DNA of 64,000 nucleotides from contig JAKCPI010009275.1 in the NCBI GenBank assembly GCA_023213315.1, positions 23,828 to 87,827 of the forward strand, in the 5' to 3' direction. This DNA comes from Euborellia annulipes (Eukaryota; Arthropoda; Insecta; Dermaptera; Anisolabididae). The notes under the pieces are model-generated. The model searched no databases. It was not told the origin of the DNA and saw only the letters and a program-made list of their open reading frames with translations. Position 1 is the stretch's first letter. Each line of letters opens with the position of its first letter. Shown piece by piece: positions 44,285 through 54,565 of this stretch. Made by a program: the position numbers and the translations under genes.

Positions 44285-47200
44285 TTAAGAATTGGGGCAT
44301 AGAGATCCATTTTGTTGAACAGGCGGTGTTACATTTACTGCATAATGAAGCTTTTTGTTTCGAAGAAAGCTGTAGCCGTTATCAAAGATTAAATTATCTG
44401 AAATAATTAAATAAATGTAAATATTAAAACATTTCCAAATATATTAAAGATAATTTCACATAAGTAATGTTTGTATGTAAAGTAGGTGCCAAAAAAATCT
44501 AGAAGTATTACGATTGTATAATAAAATAGTGAGATGTTATATACTACTTATTACAGGATCAAAACTTTCTGAGCTAGTCCTGTATCATAGGGGGGCCCGT
44601 CCTCCGAAATTTGGCGGGGGGGGGAGGGCGCCTGAAACTTTCCAAATCTATATACATATATACGAGTATATGGCCAAAATCTATATTTTTGTATGAAAAA
44701 GTGCGTCGCTTAAATAAAAGTAATAAAACAAAGAAATATATTAATTTATAGGTCTAAGCATTTTTTAAATAAAACTTTTCTTTGAGAGGGGGGGGGGGGA
44801 TATTTAAATATGAGTTCGGGCCGGTCCTCCACTCCCCGAAAAAATTTCTATATACGCCCTAGTCCTCAAAGTATATTTTTCTAATCCAAAGCTCAGTGAA
44901 TGTTCATGAAGGCAAAAATCGCCTTTCTGATGAATTTAAAAGAAAAACATATTTTTCTATTTTCATCTTACATAAATTCCAACCTGAAATTAAATAAATT
45001 TAAATTGAAAATCTTACATGTACTTGGAGAGAAACATTGAAGAAATCCAACCTCTTCTGTACGATGACTATTTACACGATGAATTTCGATTGGAATAGTC
45101 TTGTTTCCGTTGTCTTCCACACATTCCACACCAAATTTGATATCATGGCTATCAGTGTGAAATTCCCACCTGTTTTAAAAAAATAAATTTATATTACAAT
45201 TAGAAGATTATTGCTGGATCACATGTAAGGAAAGGACTGGAGAATAAAAGCCAGCATTTGATGGACTCCTCTCACATCATCTTTAATTAGTAGATATTTC
45301 GACCGGCATCACGACAAAAAAAATGATTTGGTGGAGTGCCCGTGTCAAACAATTTGTAAGGATTATTTTAAAATTCCAGAGAATAATATATCTTTAAAAG
45401 GAAATTAAGGCCCTCGGGCCTTAGCGTAGGGGTTAGCGTGCTGACCTTCTGTACCAGGGGTCGCGGGTTCGCATCCCGTCTCATGCGACAAATTTTGTTT
45501 TAATTTAATTGGCTCCGTTCTCCGTTGCCGAAAAAGACCTTAGATAAATAATAATTAAAAAAAAGTAAATTAATAATTCTTTACCTCACAAATGAGCCAA
45601 TTGTATCCACATGGACTGGAAGGATTAATTTATCTCCTTTTTTTATAGTAGCAGTCGTAAAGGCAAGTTCATCAGGTGCATTTGAGGCCGCTGTAGCTTT
45701 ATCTCCTTTTTTATTCAAATATAATCTTTTTGGAATTTTACCTCCTTGTTTAATCTAAGATAGACATGAAAGAGTATTTTTTTTATATGTTCCGTTATCT
45801 ATTTTTTGAAATAATTAAATAATCAAATATTCTACCTTGGAGATACATTTTGGATTTCCATCAGGATCCGTTGCGTTCCCTCCGAAATATGCAGGAATCT
45901 GATCATGATCGACAAATTCAAAAAGTTTAGGTTGCCATTTCCTTCGATCTTTGTCAAAAACTTGTATTTTGTTAATCGTCTGTTCATGAAGAAATGTTTT
46001 TACTACAGAAAAGGCTATTGAAAAGATCCTCGGAGCTAAAAAATAAAATAGCAATGTATTTTTTTAAATAAACAAAAATACTTATCCAACCAGGGAGTCA
46101 GGAGGTTCAACACCCCCTCACCACGAAATCTAAAAAATAAATAAGAATCTAATAGAGAACTACCAGCCACAAGGGCGAAGCTCAGCGAACTTGTAGCTAG
46201 TAAATAAATAAGAATAAGAAAGAAATTTAGTATTAAAATTTGATTTGGGAGTATTCCCCGGATGACTAATAAATCTCTCCCGCGAAAAATTTTCTGGCTA
46301 TGGCCATTAGAGTGAGGACCACTTTATAGAGGTTTAATTTTTTTTTTTTTAGACCCCGTAGATCCATTGCATTAAAAAATAATCCGCCCGCGCGAAGCCT
46401 GGAGGTTCTGGTTCGGCTCCAGGGGTGCAATATTTGCCCAATCAAACACAAACTTATCTCGCAAATTTGTAATCTTAAAAAATAATGTCTCCAAAATTTG
46501 AACTCATTTGTAAAACAGGAGCACGTGGCCTATCGCCTTTGAACTTTGAGAACTTTCAAAATTTTCTCTAAACTAAGCATTCCCTTTGTTTTCGTCCACA
46601 CTTAATTAACTTAAATTAACTTAATTAATTTCAAATTCCATTAAAACTAGAAATTTATTATTTAGATTCTTTTTTTTGCTTTAAATAAACTCTATATTTA
46701 GACATGCGCCTTGAATTCTGATTCTAAAGAGAGATAGATTCAATTGTATCATCTGTCAAAGTTCCTCAGCATAAATCTGTTCATATTTCTTTTTCATTTC
46801 ATAATTATTTGTCAATCATATTTTTTAGGTAGATTGGCCAGGTAATTTGATTTATCATTGGACCAACAAGAAAGATAGATTTTCCCCGACATAGCTAGGG
46901 AGGGGGAAAAAGGTGAACAATATAATGAACTTGAAGCAGATTAGTTTCAACTTGGCAAGTAAGTTAATTTTTACTCAGAAAATTAATTACTATCTTAAAA
47001 TTCCAATGCAATCGTTTTTTCAAACTTAAAGCCTCGTGATCTTTTTCACCGAGTTTTCCCCCATTTTGCAGGCATTATTTTTTTAAATAAAGGAACAATT
47101 TGAGAGGTAGGCCTACCTGCATTAAAAAAATTCAACTTGAAAAATAAGGACCACCCTAATGGCCATACTTTATCTTATACTCGTATATTAAATTCTACCT

Positions 47201-49321
47201 GTATGATACCGGTAATTAATTAAAAGTGATTTTAAAATCATATTAATTTGTAAATCTTACAGAATAATATATGGGTTAAAAGAGTATTTAAAATTTTGAT
47301 ATAGAAGGAGTTTGAAAGATTAATTTGAAAATGTTAAATTACCAAACTTACCATTAATAACAAAACACATTTTTAAAATCTCAGGATAATTCGCTTCGTA
47401 CATTTGCAGAAGAGCAAAAACGGTTTCAGCAGCTAATAAAAAAAAAAAAAAAAAAAAATCAATATTTTATGCAAAACTTAATTTTTTTGGCTAAAAGCCT
47501 CTTGACTTGTAGGAGTTTTTCTTTTATATATTAATTCGAAGTACCGACATCTCCCGCGGGGGGGGGGGACTACTTTTGATATCTATAGTAAAGTATACTG
47601 TATGCCTCCTTTTCTTATTATCATCCTTTTTCTTCTTAAAAGAAGGACAGAGAAATTACAATTTCTTTCAAATTAAAATAATTATTACTTGGTCTTTATA
47701 GCTATTTAGAAATTTTTCCAAATCCAAGAGTAATATTTATTAATTTAAGTTTTTTTTTAATCATTTACTTTCACTCCTTTCCCACTATAGTTTTTTTTAA
47801 ATGTCATCTTTTGAATTACATTTCACTTTTTTTTGTCAATTATTTATAATGAACTTTTTATTCTAAGAAAGAAAGATATTGTAATTCCAATAGAATGGCT
47901 AAGCTCATCACATAAATCTCCTAATTATCTAAAAAAAAAAAAAAAAAATTGAATAATTTTGGGTTTTGTATAGATAACATAGGCCTACGTATCGGCTAAG
48001 AAACCTAAGAAATGAAAAAAATTTTCTAAAGTTGGAAAGTCCGAAAACTTAAATAGAAAAGTATTAACTATGAGTTATGTACCTGGTCTCCAGGAATATT
48101 GCTTGAGACTAAAATTGTCCATATCCATGAGAACTATTAGCTTGGTGGCGGCGATTCCGTACGTTTCTGACTTCTGGATCGCTAACTCTATATAATATTC
48201 CACAATTCTTATGGTATACTTGATGAATTCCTCTTTGGTAACACAGTGCATCATGCCAAACATGTCAAGGCCGGCAAACGGTACAATCACCACTAGAAAA
48301 ATAAAATAAAAATCATTTAGATTGTTGTATCTTGAGCAAAATAATGATGACATAGCAATGAAACTTTCAAAATTTTAAATACAAGTAAAACTTTTTAATA
48401 TTTCATTTAAAAAAAAAGGGAAGATACGAGATTCCAGGTAGAAATTTTGCCGAATTGAAATTTTGCTTTGATTTTAACAATTTTAGTTTAATTGAGTAAT
48501 GACGCCTAGGCAGAACTTAAATACTGAGAGAGTAAAGAGCCTTACAAAATCAAGTTCATTTGAATAGGGCTCCTTACTGAACCTTGGCTTATTTTTTAGA
48601 TATTCGAAAATTATAGGTCTATATAGTTGTATCATATATTTCCAAAACTATGGTGCTCGAGAAAGTAGTTTTCTAATTAAATTTTGGATAGGCTCATCCT
48701 TGTTTCGGCAACCACCAGAGTCGTACCTATGTATATATTTACATATTTTTTAATCCCTTTTTAATCTCTACTTTTTATGCCTTATTCGAATATGTCATTT
48801 TATTTTATACATCTTAAAATAATTATTAATTACTCACCGGGAGATCCTTCTTTATCAAAACCAATAGAACCTGAAGGATAATAATTAAGACACACCTCAG
48901 GTGGATTCCAATTCATTATGTTGTCAACATCCCAACGTTTGCGCCATTCTAAAGACTGGAAATTATTTTTGTCGAAAATAAGAAATTGTATTTAAAATAT
49001 AACAACATAGCATTTTCAACAAATAAATAAGTATTTATGTGATAAAAAAAAACGTCAAAAAAAATCTTGTCAAATATCTTATGCATTTGGTTCCTTTGGT
49101 AAAACCAAAGTCTAGTCTAGATAAGAAATTATGTGAAAAATTTACTCACTGTCCTAAGCATTTTTTCAGCAGCTTCTGTATTAAAATTTCTGGCTGAAAC
49201 AAATTTGATTCAATATATTTACACATAAAATTGAAAATCATTTAATCCAATTACCTCGAAGCCAACGTAAAAGAAATATATCATTATTGGGTTTAACGCA
49301 ATCCGAAACGTTTCGTCGGAA
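44285..49321 (-). CDS. SEC14-like protein (CRAL-TRIO and GOLD domains), 9 exons found, 5' end missing
   Basis: Exons on the minus strand: 49321-49255, 49193-49150, 48955-48838, 48292-48083, 47432-47352, 46035-45836, 45754-45585, 45169-45018, 44397-44285 (TAA). All junctions are GT-AG and in phase, giving 384 residues. The nearest known proteins are animal SEC14L2-type lipid-transfer proteins (about 400 aa), cytosolic carriers of tocopherol, squalene or phosphoinositides. In order: the CRAL-TRIO N-terminal helices NDIFLLRWLRARNFNTEAAE; the SEC14 lipid pocket with WNPPEVCLNYYPSG, IVLMDMDNF, YEANYPEILKMCFVINAPRI, and AYFGGNATDPDGNPKC; then a GOLD domain with FVRWEFHTDSHDIKFGVE and LIFDNGYSFLRNKKLHYAVN. 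The start codon exon, expected to carry about 10-20 residues before FRRNV, was not found upstream. Ligand class cannot be fixed by eye. Confidence 0.9.
44582..44858. mobile_element. Probable hAT-type MITE with 8-bp TSD in a SEC14L intron-free flank
   Basis: CTAGTCCT occurs at 44574-44581 and 44859-44866. Between them is a 277-bp block with G tracts and a right end TATATACGCC, the same as the element at 50372-50626. The left end is diverged (GTATCATAGGGGGG), so the boundary is less certain. It lies in the last SEC14L intron (44398-45017). Confidence 0.6.
45196..45356. repeat. Truncated copy of the 2142-2342 MITE family
   Basis: Shares AAGGAAAGGACTGGAGAATA, AAAAGCCAGCATTTGATGGA and TTAATTAGTAGATATTTCGACCGGCATCACG with the element at 2142-2342. 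The right arm is absent. Here the stem is followed by GAAAT (minus strand), unlike the AAAAT of the other copy. It lies in a SEC14L intron. Confidence 0.6.
45411..45560 (+). repeat. tRNA-type SINE (same family as 28830-29010)
   Basis: CTCGGGCCTTAGCGTAGGGGTTAGCG (box A region), CTGTACCAGGGGTCGC, GGGTTCGCATCCCGTCTC (box B), TTTTAATTTAATTGGC, then GTTGCCGAAAAAGACCTTAG. The body is shortened by a deletion. It lies in a SEC14L intron, antisense to that gene. Confidence 0.7.
46036..47351. other. SEC14L intron with repeat traces
   Basis: A 1.3-kb intron. The segment about 46735-46830 (GAGAGATAGATTCAATTGTA, CATCTGTCAAAGTTCCTCAG) recurs at 55465-55550, so it is part of a dispersed repeat. A diverged box B-like GGAGGTTCTGGTTCGGCTCC is near 46400. 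No exon or RNA gene is recognised. Confidence 0.4.
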
Positions 49322-49395
49322 CTGAAAAAAAATAAATATTTTATTTTTTATATACAGTACTTATAATAATCGTAAAACTAGTCATCTCATCAAGA

Positions 49396-49675
49396 ATGGA
49401 TACAGGGAGGGGGTAAAGGGGGTAATTACCCCCCCCCCCCCCGAGACTAGAGAAAAATATATTTTTTGGGAAAAAATTGTATTTTTAATAATTTTAAGAA
49501 CTAATACTTAAAAATTTGATTTGTATATATATATATATTCTGGTAGACAACTACAGAATACACATTTAAATTACCGATAACAAGGAAAAATTGTGTGCTC
49601 TGCGACCAGTCACACCAGATTACCCCCCCCCCCCCTCCCACCCGGGAAACTCCTCTGGATCCGCCAATGCATCTC
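49396..49675. mobile_element. Diverged hAT-type MITE (family of 4455-4685)
   Basis: Left GGATACAGGGAGGGGGTAAA with G and C tracts, right CCTCTGGATCCGCC. This matches the 4455-4685 family in both ends and in the interior TTTTTAATAATTTTAAG. A piece of the CTGCGACCAGTCACACCAGA repeat sits inside the right half at about 49590. No TSD is visible, so the outer ends are uncertain. Confidence 0.55.
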
Positions 49676-49914
49676 ATAATATATCTCTGGTTTATCTTAA
49701 AAGATAGCAAAAATTAAGAATATTTCAGGGAGCAATTTTGCAATTTTATCAAATTTTTGTATTTAATGATTCAATTTTGATTTTGTTTAAAGTCACAATA
49801 CTTACTATACTAATGAATTTTTCTATATTCTATGAAATCTAATAGACCTACATTTATTGTTTTTAATTATCAATTTTTAAAGTTTAACACTGGACCTCTT
49901 TGGGATATTATTTA

Positions 49915-50246
49915 ATGTCGCCAATCCTGGCAAGAAGAATGAACAACAGCCACCAAGATCAATGTTGTTAAGCAACGCTAAGCGTTGCTGAAAATCGGGA
50001 TAGGTGGCCACCGAAAAACAAGACCGTTGAACGCCAGTCGGAAGCCACCGATACATTGTATTTAATAAATTGTGGCGCGCGATATGAGCGCCACACCTAA
50101 ATAATATCTATCGTGTAAATAAAAACCCCTTGTAAATAAATCAATTTGTGTTTGATCTTTTCCTGTACCCACAAAATTATATAATAAATGTATAAAGTCA
50201 AATGGCCTCAGCAGCCGAAATGACTTAAAAAAAAAAAAATAAAAAA
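49915..50246 (+). repeat. 5S-rRNA-like SINE (SINE3 type)
   Basis: The head (49920-50050) aligns by eye with animal 5S rRNA: AGATCAATGTTGTTAAGCAACG matches the 5S box A region GATC...AGTTAAGCAACG, and ATCGGGATAGGTGGCCACCG matches the box C region GGATGGGTGACCGCC. The first 40 bases of 5S are diverged. The head is followed by a non-5S body (GTAAATAAAAACCCCTTGTA) and a tail AAGTCAAATGGCCTCAGCAG, CCGAAATGACTT then poly-A. The body and poly-A tail make it a SINE and not a 5S gene. SINE3 elements described in fish and other animals have a 5S-derived internal promoter. Confidence 0.65.
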
Positions 50247-50371
50247 GCCTTAGAAAATTCTCTATTTATATCAGGTAATAGTTTAACTATTTATTTATAC
50301 TTGTATGTTTATTTGTGTTCATAAATTCTCTTTGTTTTCGATCTGACTCAGGAAATAAATTAGAATAGAAT

Positions 50372-50626
50372 CAGGGGCGTATTTATGGGGGGGCCGAGGG
50401 GGCCCGGGCCCCCCGAAATTTCCCAAACACATACATATATAGTGATATACAGACATCAGCGCAACAAATTTTTCCGCAGGATGGACAACTTTGGTTCCGC
50501 AATAGAAAAAATGGTCCGCAAAAAATTTCGTGTGAAAAAAAATATAGTTTCTTAAAAAAAAATTTTCCGCAAAAAAAATTTTCGAGTTCGGGCCCCCCCC
50601 GAAAAAAATTTCTATATACGCTCCTG
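50372..50626. mobile_element. hAT-type MITE with 8-bp TSD
   Basis: A 255-bp element starting CAGGGGCGTATTTATGGGG and ending TATATACGCTCCTG, flanked by the exact duplication AATAGAAT (50364-50371 and 50627-50634). G tracts lie inside the left end, C tracts inside the right. Non-coding. Confidence 0.85.
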
Positions 50627-50833
50627 AATAGAATATTGTTTAAAAATCTCGTTTTCTTCGACCTTGCTTTGAATCCAAACTTGGCTGCAGGTCCACTTGT
50701 CTAAATGACCCAGATAAAAAGAGCAGATCTGCTGGATCTGCTTAATTGGCCGAAGGAATTGGAAGAATTTGTTAAGTGACCATAGGAAACAGTTTGTCTG
50801 TCACTCGCTGACTAACACATTCAGTCTCTAGAT

Positions 50834-51144
50834 CAGTGTTTCCCAACCTTTTGAAGTCCACGGCACCCCAAAGGTGCGTTGGGAATCACATTACACACTA
50901 GTGGCACCCTTCCTTTTTTTTCCCTTAGCAAAACGAAATGTTTTCCACCCTAAGGAAAATTTTTGCCGCTTACGTTTAAATCATTTGACGTTTTTTTTTT
51001 TTGCAAAACTTTTTTTCCCCGCCTCTTCATTATTATTTTATTTTATTTTTTTTTTTTTTTTTGTTCATCTAAATATCTCGCGGCACCCCTTAGCCATTCT
51101 CGCGGCACCCTTGGGAGCCGGGACACACCGGTTGAGAACCACTG
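50834..51144. mobile_element. hAT-type MITE with 8-bp TSD and classic CAGTG ends
   Basis: A 311-bp element with ends CAGTGTTTCCCAACC and GGTTGAGAACCACTG, flanked by the exact duplication CTCTAGAT (50826-50833 and 51145-51152). Ends of the form CAGTGGTTCTCAACC are common to hAT elements in many animals. The interior has CACGGCACCCC and CTCGCGGCACCC in the same direction. Non-coding. Confidence 0.92.
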
Positions 51145-51349
51145 CTCTAGATGCAGTTATGACAGATTTAACTTGGGAGCTTCCGTCGTTATTTTTCTGA
51201 TAGACATTCCGTGATTTTATTTTTTGAAAATTGAAGGAAAAAGTATGTCCAAGCTAAAAATTCAAGAAAATATATTTGCCCTCCCCCATGCAAAAGTTGA
51301 AATGACGTCACTGCCTTTTTTTGGAATGGGTGCATAAGGTTCGAAGACC

Positions 51350-53028
51350 AGTATAAAAAAATACCGGCACGGGCAAGGACGGCATCACCCCAACAACGAT
51401 GCAAAACCTGCCCGGCAAAGCTGTCCTATTTATTGCTAAGCTTATACAAGCAATCCTGCATGTAGGACACTTCCCATCCAGCTGGAAGACGGCGGACATC
51501 ATCGCCATCCCCAAGCCAGGAAGAACCCGAGGTCACCATCGTCGTACCGGCCGATCAGTCTCTTGTCGTCCATTGCAAAACTGGCTGAAACATTCATCCT
51601 CGAATGGCTCAGCCACGAAATCAACAGACTAAACGTCCTGCCTGAGCACCAATTCGGATTCAGAAAAGGCATCTCGGCAACCCAGCAACTCGCGCGCGTC
51701 GTCGACCACATCGAGTCACGGGTGAACGCCGGCTACAGACCGGTGCTTGTAATGCTCGACCTGGCCAAAGCCTTTGACCAGGTCTGGCACTCCGGACTCT
51801 GCTACAAGCTAGCAGACCTCGGATTCAACCGCCGCCTGCTTAAAGTGATCGCCGACTACCTAGAGGACAGGAACTCCAAGTGCGCATAGGCTCTTCAAGA
51901 TCCACCCCTAGGCCCATCGGCTGGAGTTCCACAGGGCTCAAAAATCGCGCCTCACCTCTTCAACTGCTTCGTCGCGGACATCCCCACCAAGGAAGGCGTA
52001 TTCCTGGCTCAGTACGCCGACGACACAGCCTTCGTCGCCTCAAAAGCCGACCCCAGAAGAACCGTGAAGATCCTCAACGAGCACCTGCACTCGACGGGCG
52101 AGTATTTCAAGCGATGGCGCCTCCATCTCAACGCTGAGAAAACAGAGGCCATGTGGTTCCGTTCCAAACGGAAAAACAAACAGGCACCTGAACATCAACG
52201 GCAACGAGGTCCATTGGTCTGCCCATGCCCGCTACCTAGGCGTATGGCTGGACCAAAACCTCAATTGGAGAACTCACTGCCTGAAGAGGCGGCCCTCGGA
52301 AGGGCCTCCACGAGACTGCTGCATCCCTCCTTAGGCAAAAAAGTCCTCTCGATATTGACTCAAAACTCCTTCTACACCGCGCATCACCGGCCCATCCTCA
52401 CATATGGCTCGATTGCATGGCACACCGCGGCGACGAGCAATATCGAGAAAATCCTCGCTGCAGACCGGAAAGCCCTGAGAGTAATAGCCGCGCCGCCGAG
52501 AAGCTTACGTCACCAACGAAGAAGTCCTAGTCGGCCTGGGAATCGACAGCCTCGCTGAAGTCATCGAGAACCTCAACGTCCGCTTCACCAAGAATGAAGA
52601 GCCACCAAGAAGACGTCATCAAGAGGATCGCCGAAGACGCCGGTGCAAAGCCATACGGCAAACGTCACACCGGAAGGATCACCGATCCCTACGGTGTGAT
52701 CTCTCATTAATCTCCCCCCCCACCATTCCCTTCCCAAATTCCATTCAACAACGCCGCAAAGGGGTTTTTTTTAACAAATAATTTTCCCCTTCTCTCTCTT
52801 TCTCTTACAGCGTCCCACAAGACAGAGCCCTCCTCGCACATTAGTGGTCAAAGTGGCAACACTGAAACCACAAAAACATACATTGTATTAGGATTTTAGG
52901 GATGTTTTATCTGTGATGTTAGTTTTAAGTTTTTAGAATTAGTATCCCTCCCTGATCATTGTAAGCCCCCAATTTTTGTTTATTTTATTGTAAATAGTCA
53001 AAATAAATTCTTTCAATCAATCAATCTA
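51350..53028 (+). mobile_element. Jockey-type non-LTR retrotransposon, 5'-truncated and frame-broken
   Basis: A reverse transcriptase can be followed across several frames. In order: GKDGITP and HFPSSWKTADIIAIPKPG (about 51380-51525); after a frame change, SSIAKLAETFILEWLSHEIN, LPEHQFGFRKGIS and VLVMLDLAKAFDQVWH (51563-51889); then, in other frames, VPQGSKIAPHLF and the catalytic AQYADDTAF (about 51920-52040); then LNAEKTEAMWF, ARYLGVWLDQNLNW (about 52220) and the YGSIAWHTAATSNIEKI block. At least three frame breaks and the absence of the endonuclease make it dead. The 3' UTR ends in AATAAATTC and TCAATCAATCAATC near 53027. GC content is far above the surroundings, which suggests recent arrival or strong compositional difference of the family. 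Confidence 0.85.
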
Positions 53029-54062
53029 TAAAAAAATACTTGGAATATTTATTATCTATTTATTTTTTGACCCCATATTCCTGTTTAATAATAGAAATGA
53101 TTTGCATTTTTTCACTCTCTTTCTCAATCAAATCCAGTTTAATATTCATAGGACTCAATATTTCCTGATTACATAGAATTTAATTATAGTTAAATGTAAT
53201 CAATATATTTTTTTTGATTGCTTTGAAAAAAAAAATGTTTTTTTTTTTTTGTTTTTTTTTTTTTCAAGGTTACTATTATTCTATTTATGAATGAATGATT
53301 ATTTAACATTCACACATAACATAGGTATCTATATAGGCGTACTTTTGCTTTCTTTTGAACCTTGCTCACTAGAACAAATGCAACCAGAAACTAGTTTTTA
53401 AAGATTTGTAACATCTTCACATTTTTTTTAAACCGGTCCATGTTTTTATTTATTTAAAATATTTATCTTAAAATTATATAATTTCACCTCAACAGTTATC
53501 ATGGAATATCAAAGACCTTCAATACAGAGGCGTATATTTTTGCCGCCCTGCGGAAAATTTTTTTCTTTTGCGGACTGAAGATAAATAAATAAAATTATAA
53601 AACGTCTTCTTCGGCATATGACATCCAAAAGCTTTGTTTTTGCTGTTCTTGTAGGCTAACTTGCTCTTAGTAATTTTAAACCACATCAACTTATTATTTT
53701 TCCGTTTTTTAGTTTTGTGAGAGACCTTCCTTCTTGAATACACTAATGATAATGATATTCCTCTTTTATTATTCAAAGAGTATGAGGTTATTTAAATATT
53801 GGATTGAGAAGGAAACATTCAAAAAATGTGATGAAATGCCCCTGAATGAAAAGTGGAAGGCCTTGATTCAAGTATTTGAAAAAAAAAGAAAGTTCAAGTG
53901 AGATTTCAATTTTATGTATATTGTTACTTTGATTGAAATAAACATAATTTCAGACCAATGTATTTTTATTTTAATTTAGGCTGGAAATGATTTCAATTTC
54001 TTTGAATTCAAGTTTGATAATAATTATTATAAATGTGTATATTGCAGTTAGGCAATGCCAAG
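53029..54062. other. AT-rich intergenic DNA, no gene recognised
   Basis: Contains T-rich tracts near 53230-53270, and at 53570-53680 a partial copy of the PSPH-intron repeat (GTCTTCTTCGGCAT, TGCTGTTCTTGTAGGC). A short frame at 53770-53900 (EKWKALIQVFEKKRKFK-like end) follows; with no start, partner exon or known family it is not called a gene. Confidence 0.35.
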
Positions 54063-54557
54063 TAGGGCTGGACGGTAAACCGGTTTACCGGTAAAAACCG
54101 GTAAAAATTTTTTACCGAAAACGCGGTAACGAACCTCTAATTCGGTAAAAACCGGTTTTTTTTCGAAAGTCGGTAAAAACCGATTTTTTCGGACGTGAAA
54201 AAATTTTGGTTCCGCGAAAAAAAAATGTTCCGCGGCGGCAAACTTTGGTTCCGCGGGCGGCAAAAAATTGGCGTCTCTAAAAAAAAGGTAAAATATTTTT
54301 TCGGACGGGAAAAAATTTTGGTTCCGCGACGGCAAACTTTGGTTCCGCGGGCGGCAAAAAATTGGCGTCTCTAAAAAAAAGATAAAATATTTTGTCGGAC
54401 GGGAAAAAATTAAATTTTGGTTCCACGAAAAAAAATGTTCCGCGGCGGCAAACTTTGGTTCCGCGGGCGGTAAAAAATTTTTACCGACTTTCGAGAAAAA
54501 CCGGTTTTTCTTTCATTATCGAGGTCGGTAATGAAAATCCATTATCGTCCAGCCCTA
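54063..54557. mobile_element. hAT-type MITE with 8-bp TSD (TAGGGCTGGACGG family)
   Basis: A 495-bp second copy of the element at 28120-28698, with the same ends and the exact duplication ATGCCAAG (54055-54062 and 54558-54565). It has fewer internal repeats of the GTTCCGCGG/AAAATATTTT unit, so the family varies in unit number. Confidence 0.9.
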
Positions 54558-54565
54558 ATGCCAAG

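Noticed and set aside
49915..50050. Functional 5S rRNA gene
   Set aside because: The match is confined to promoter-like regions, the 5' part is diverged, and the unit continues into a body and poly-A tail.
53770..53890. Small plus-strand frame ending WKALIQVFEKKRKFK
   Set aside because: About 40 codons, no known family; could be a transposon relic but cannot be supported.
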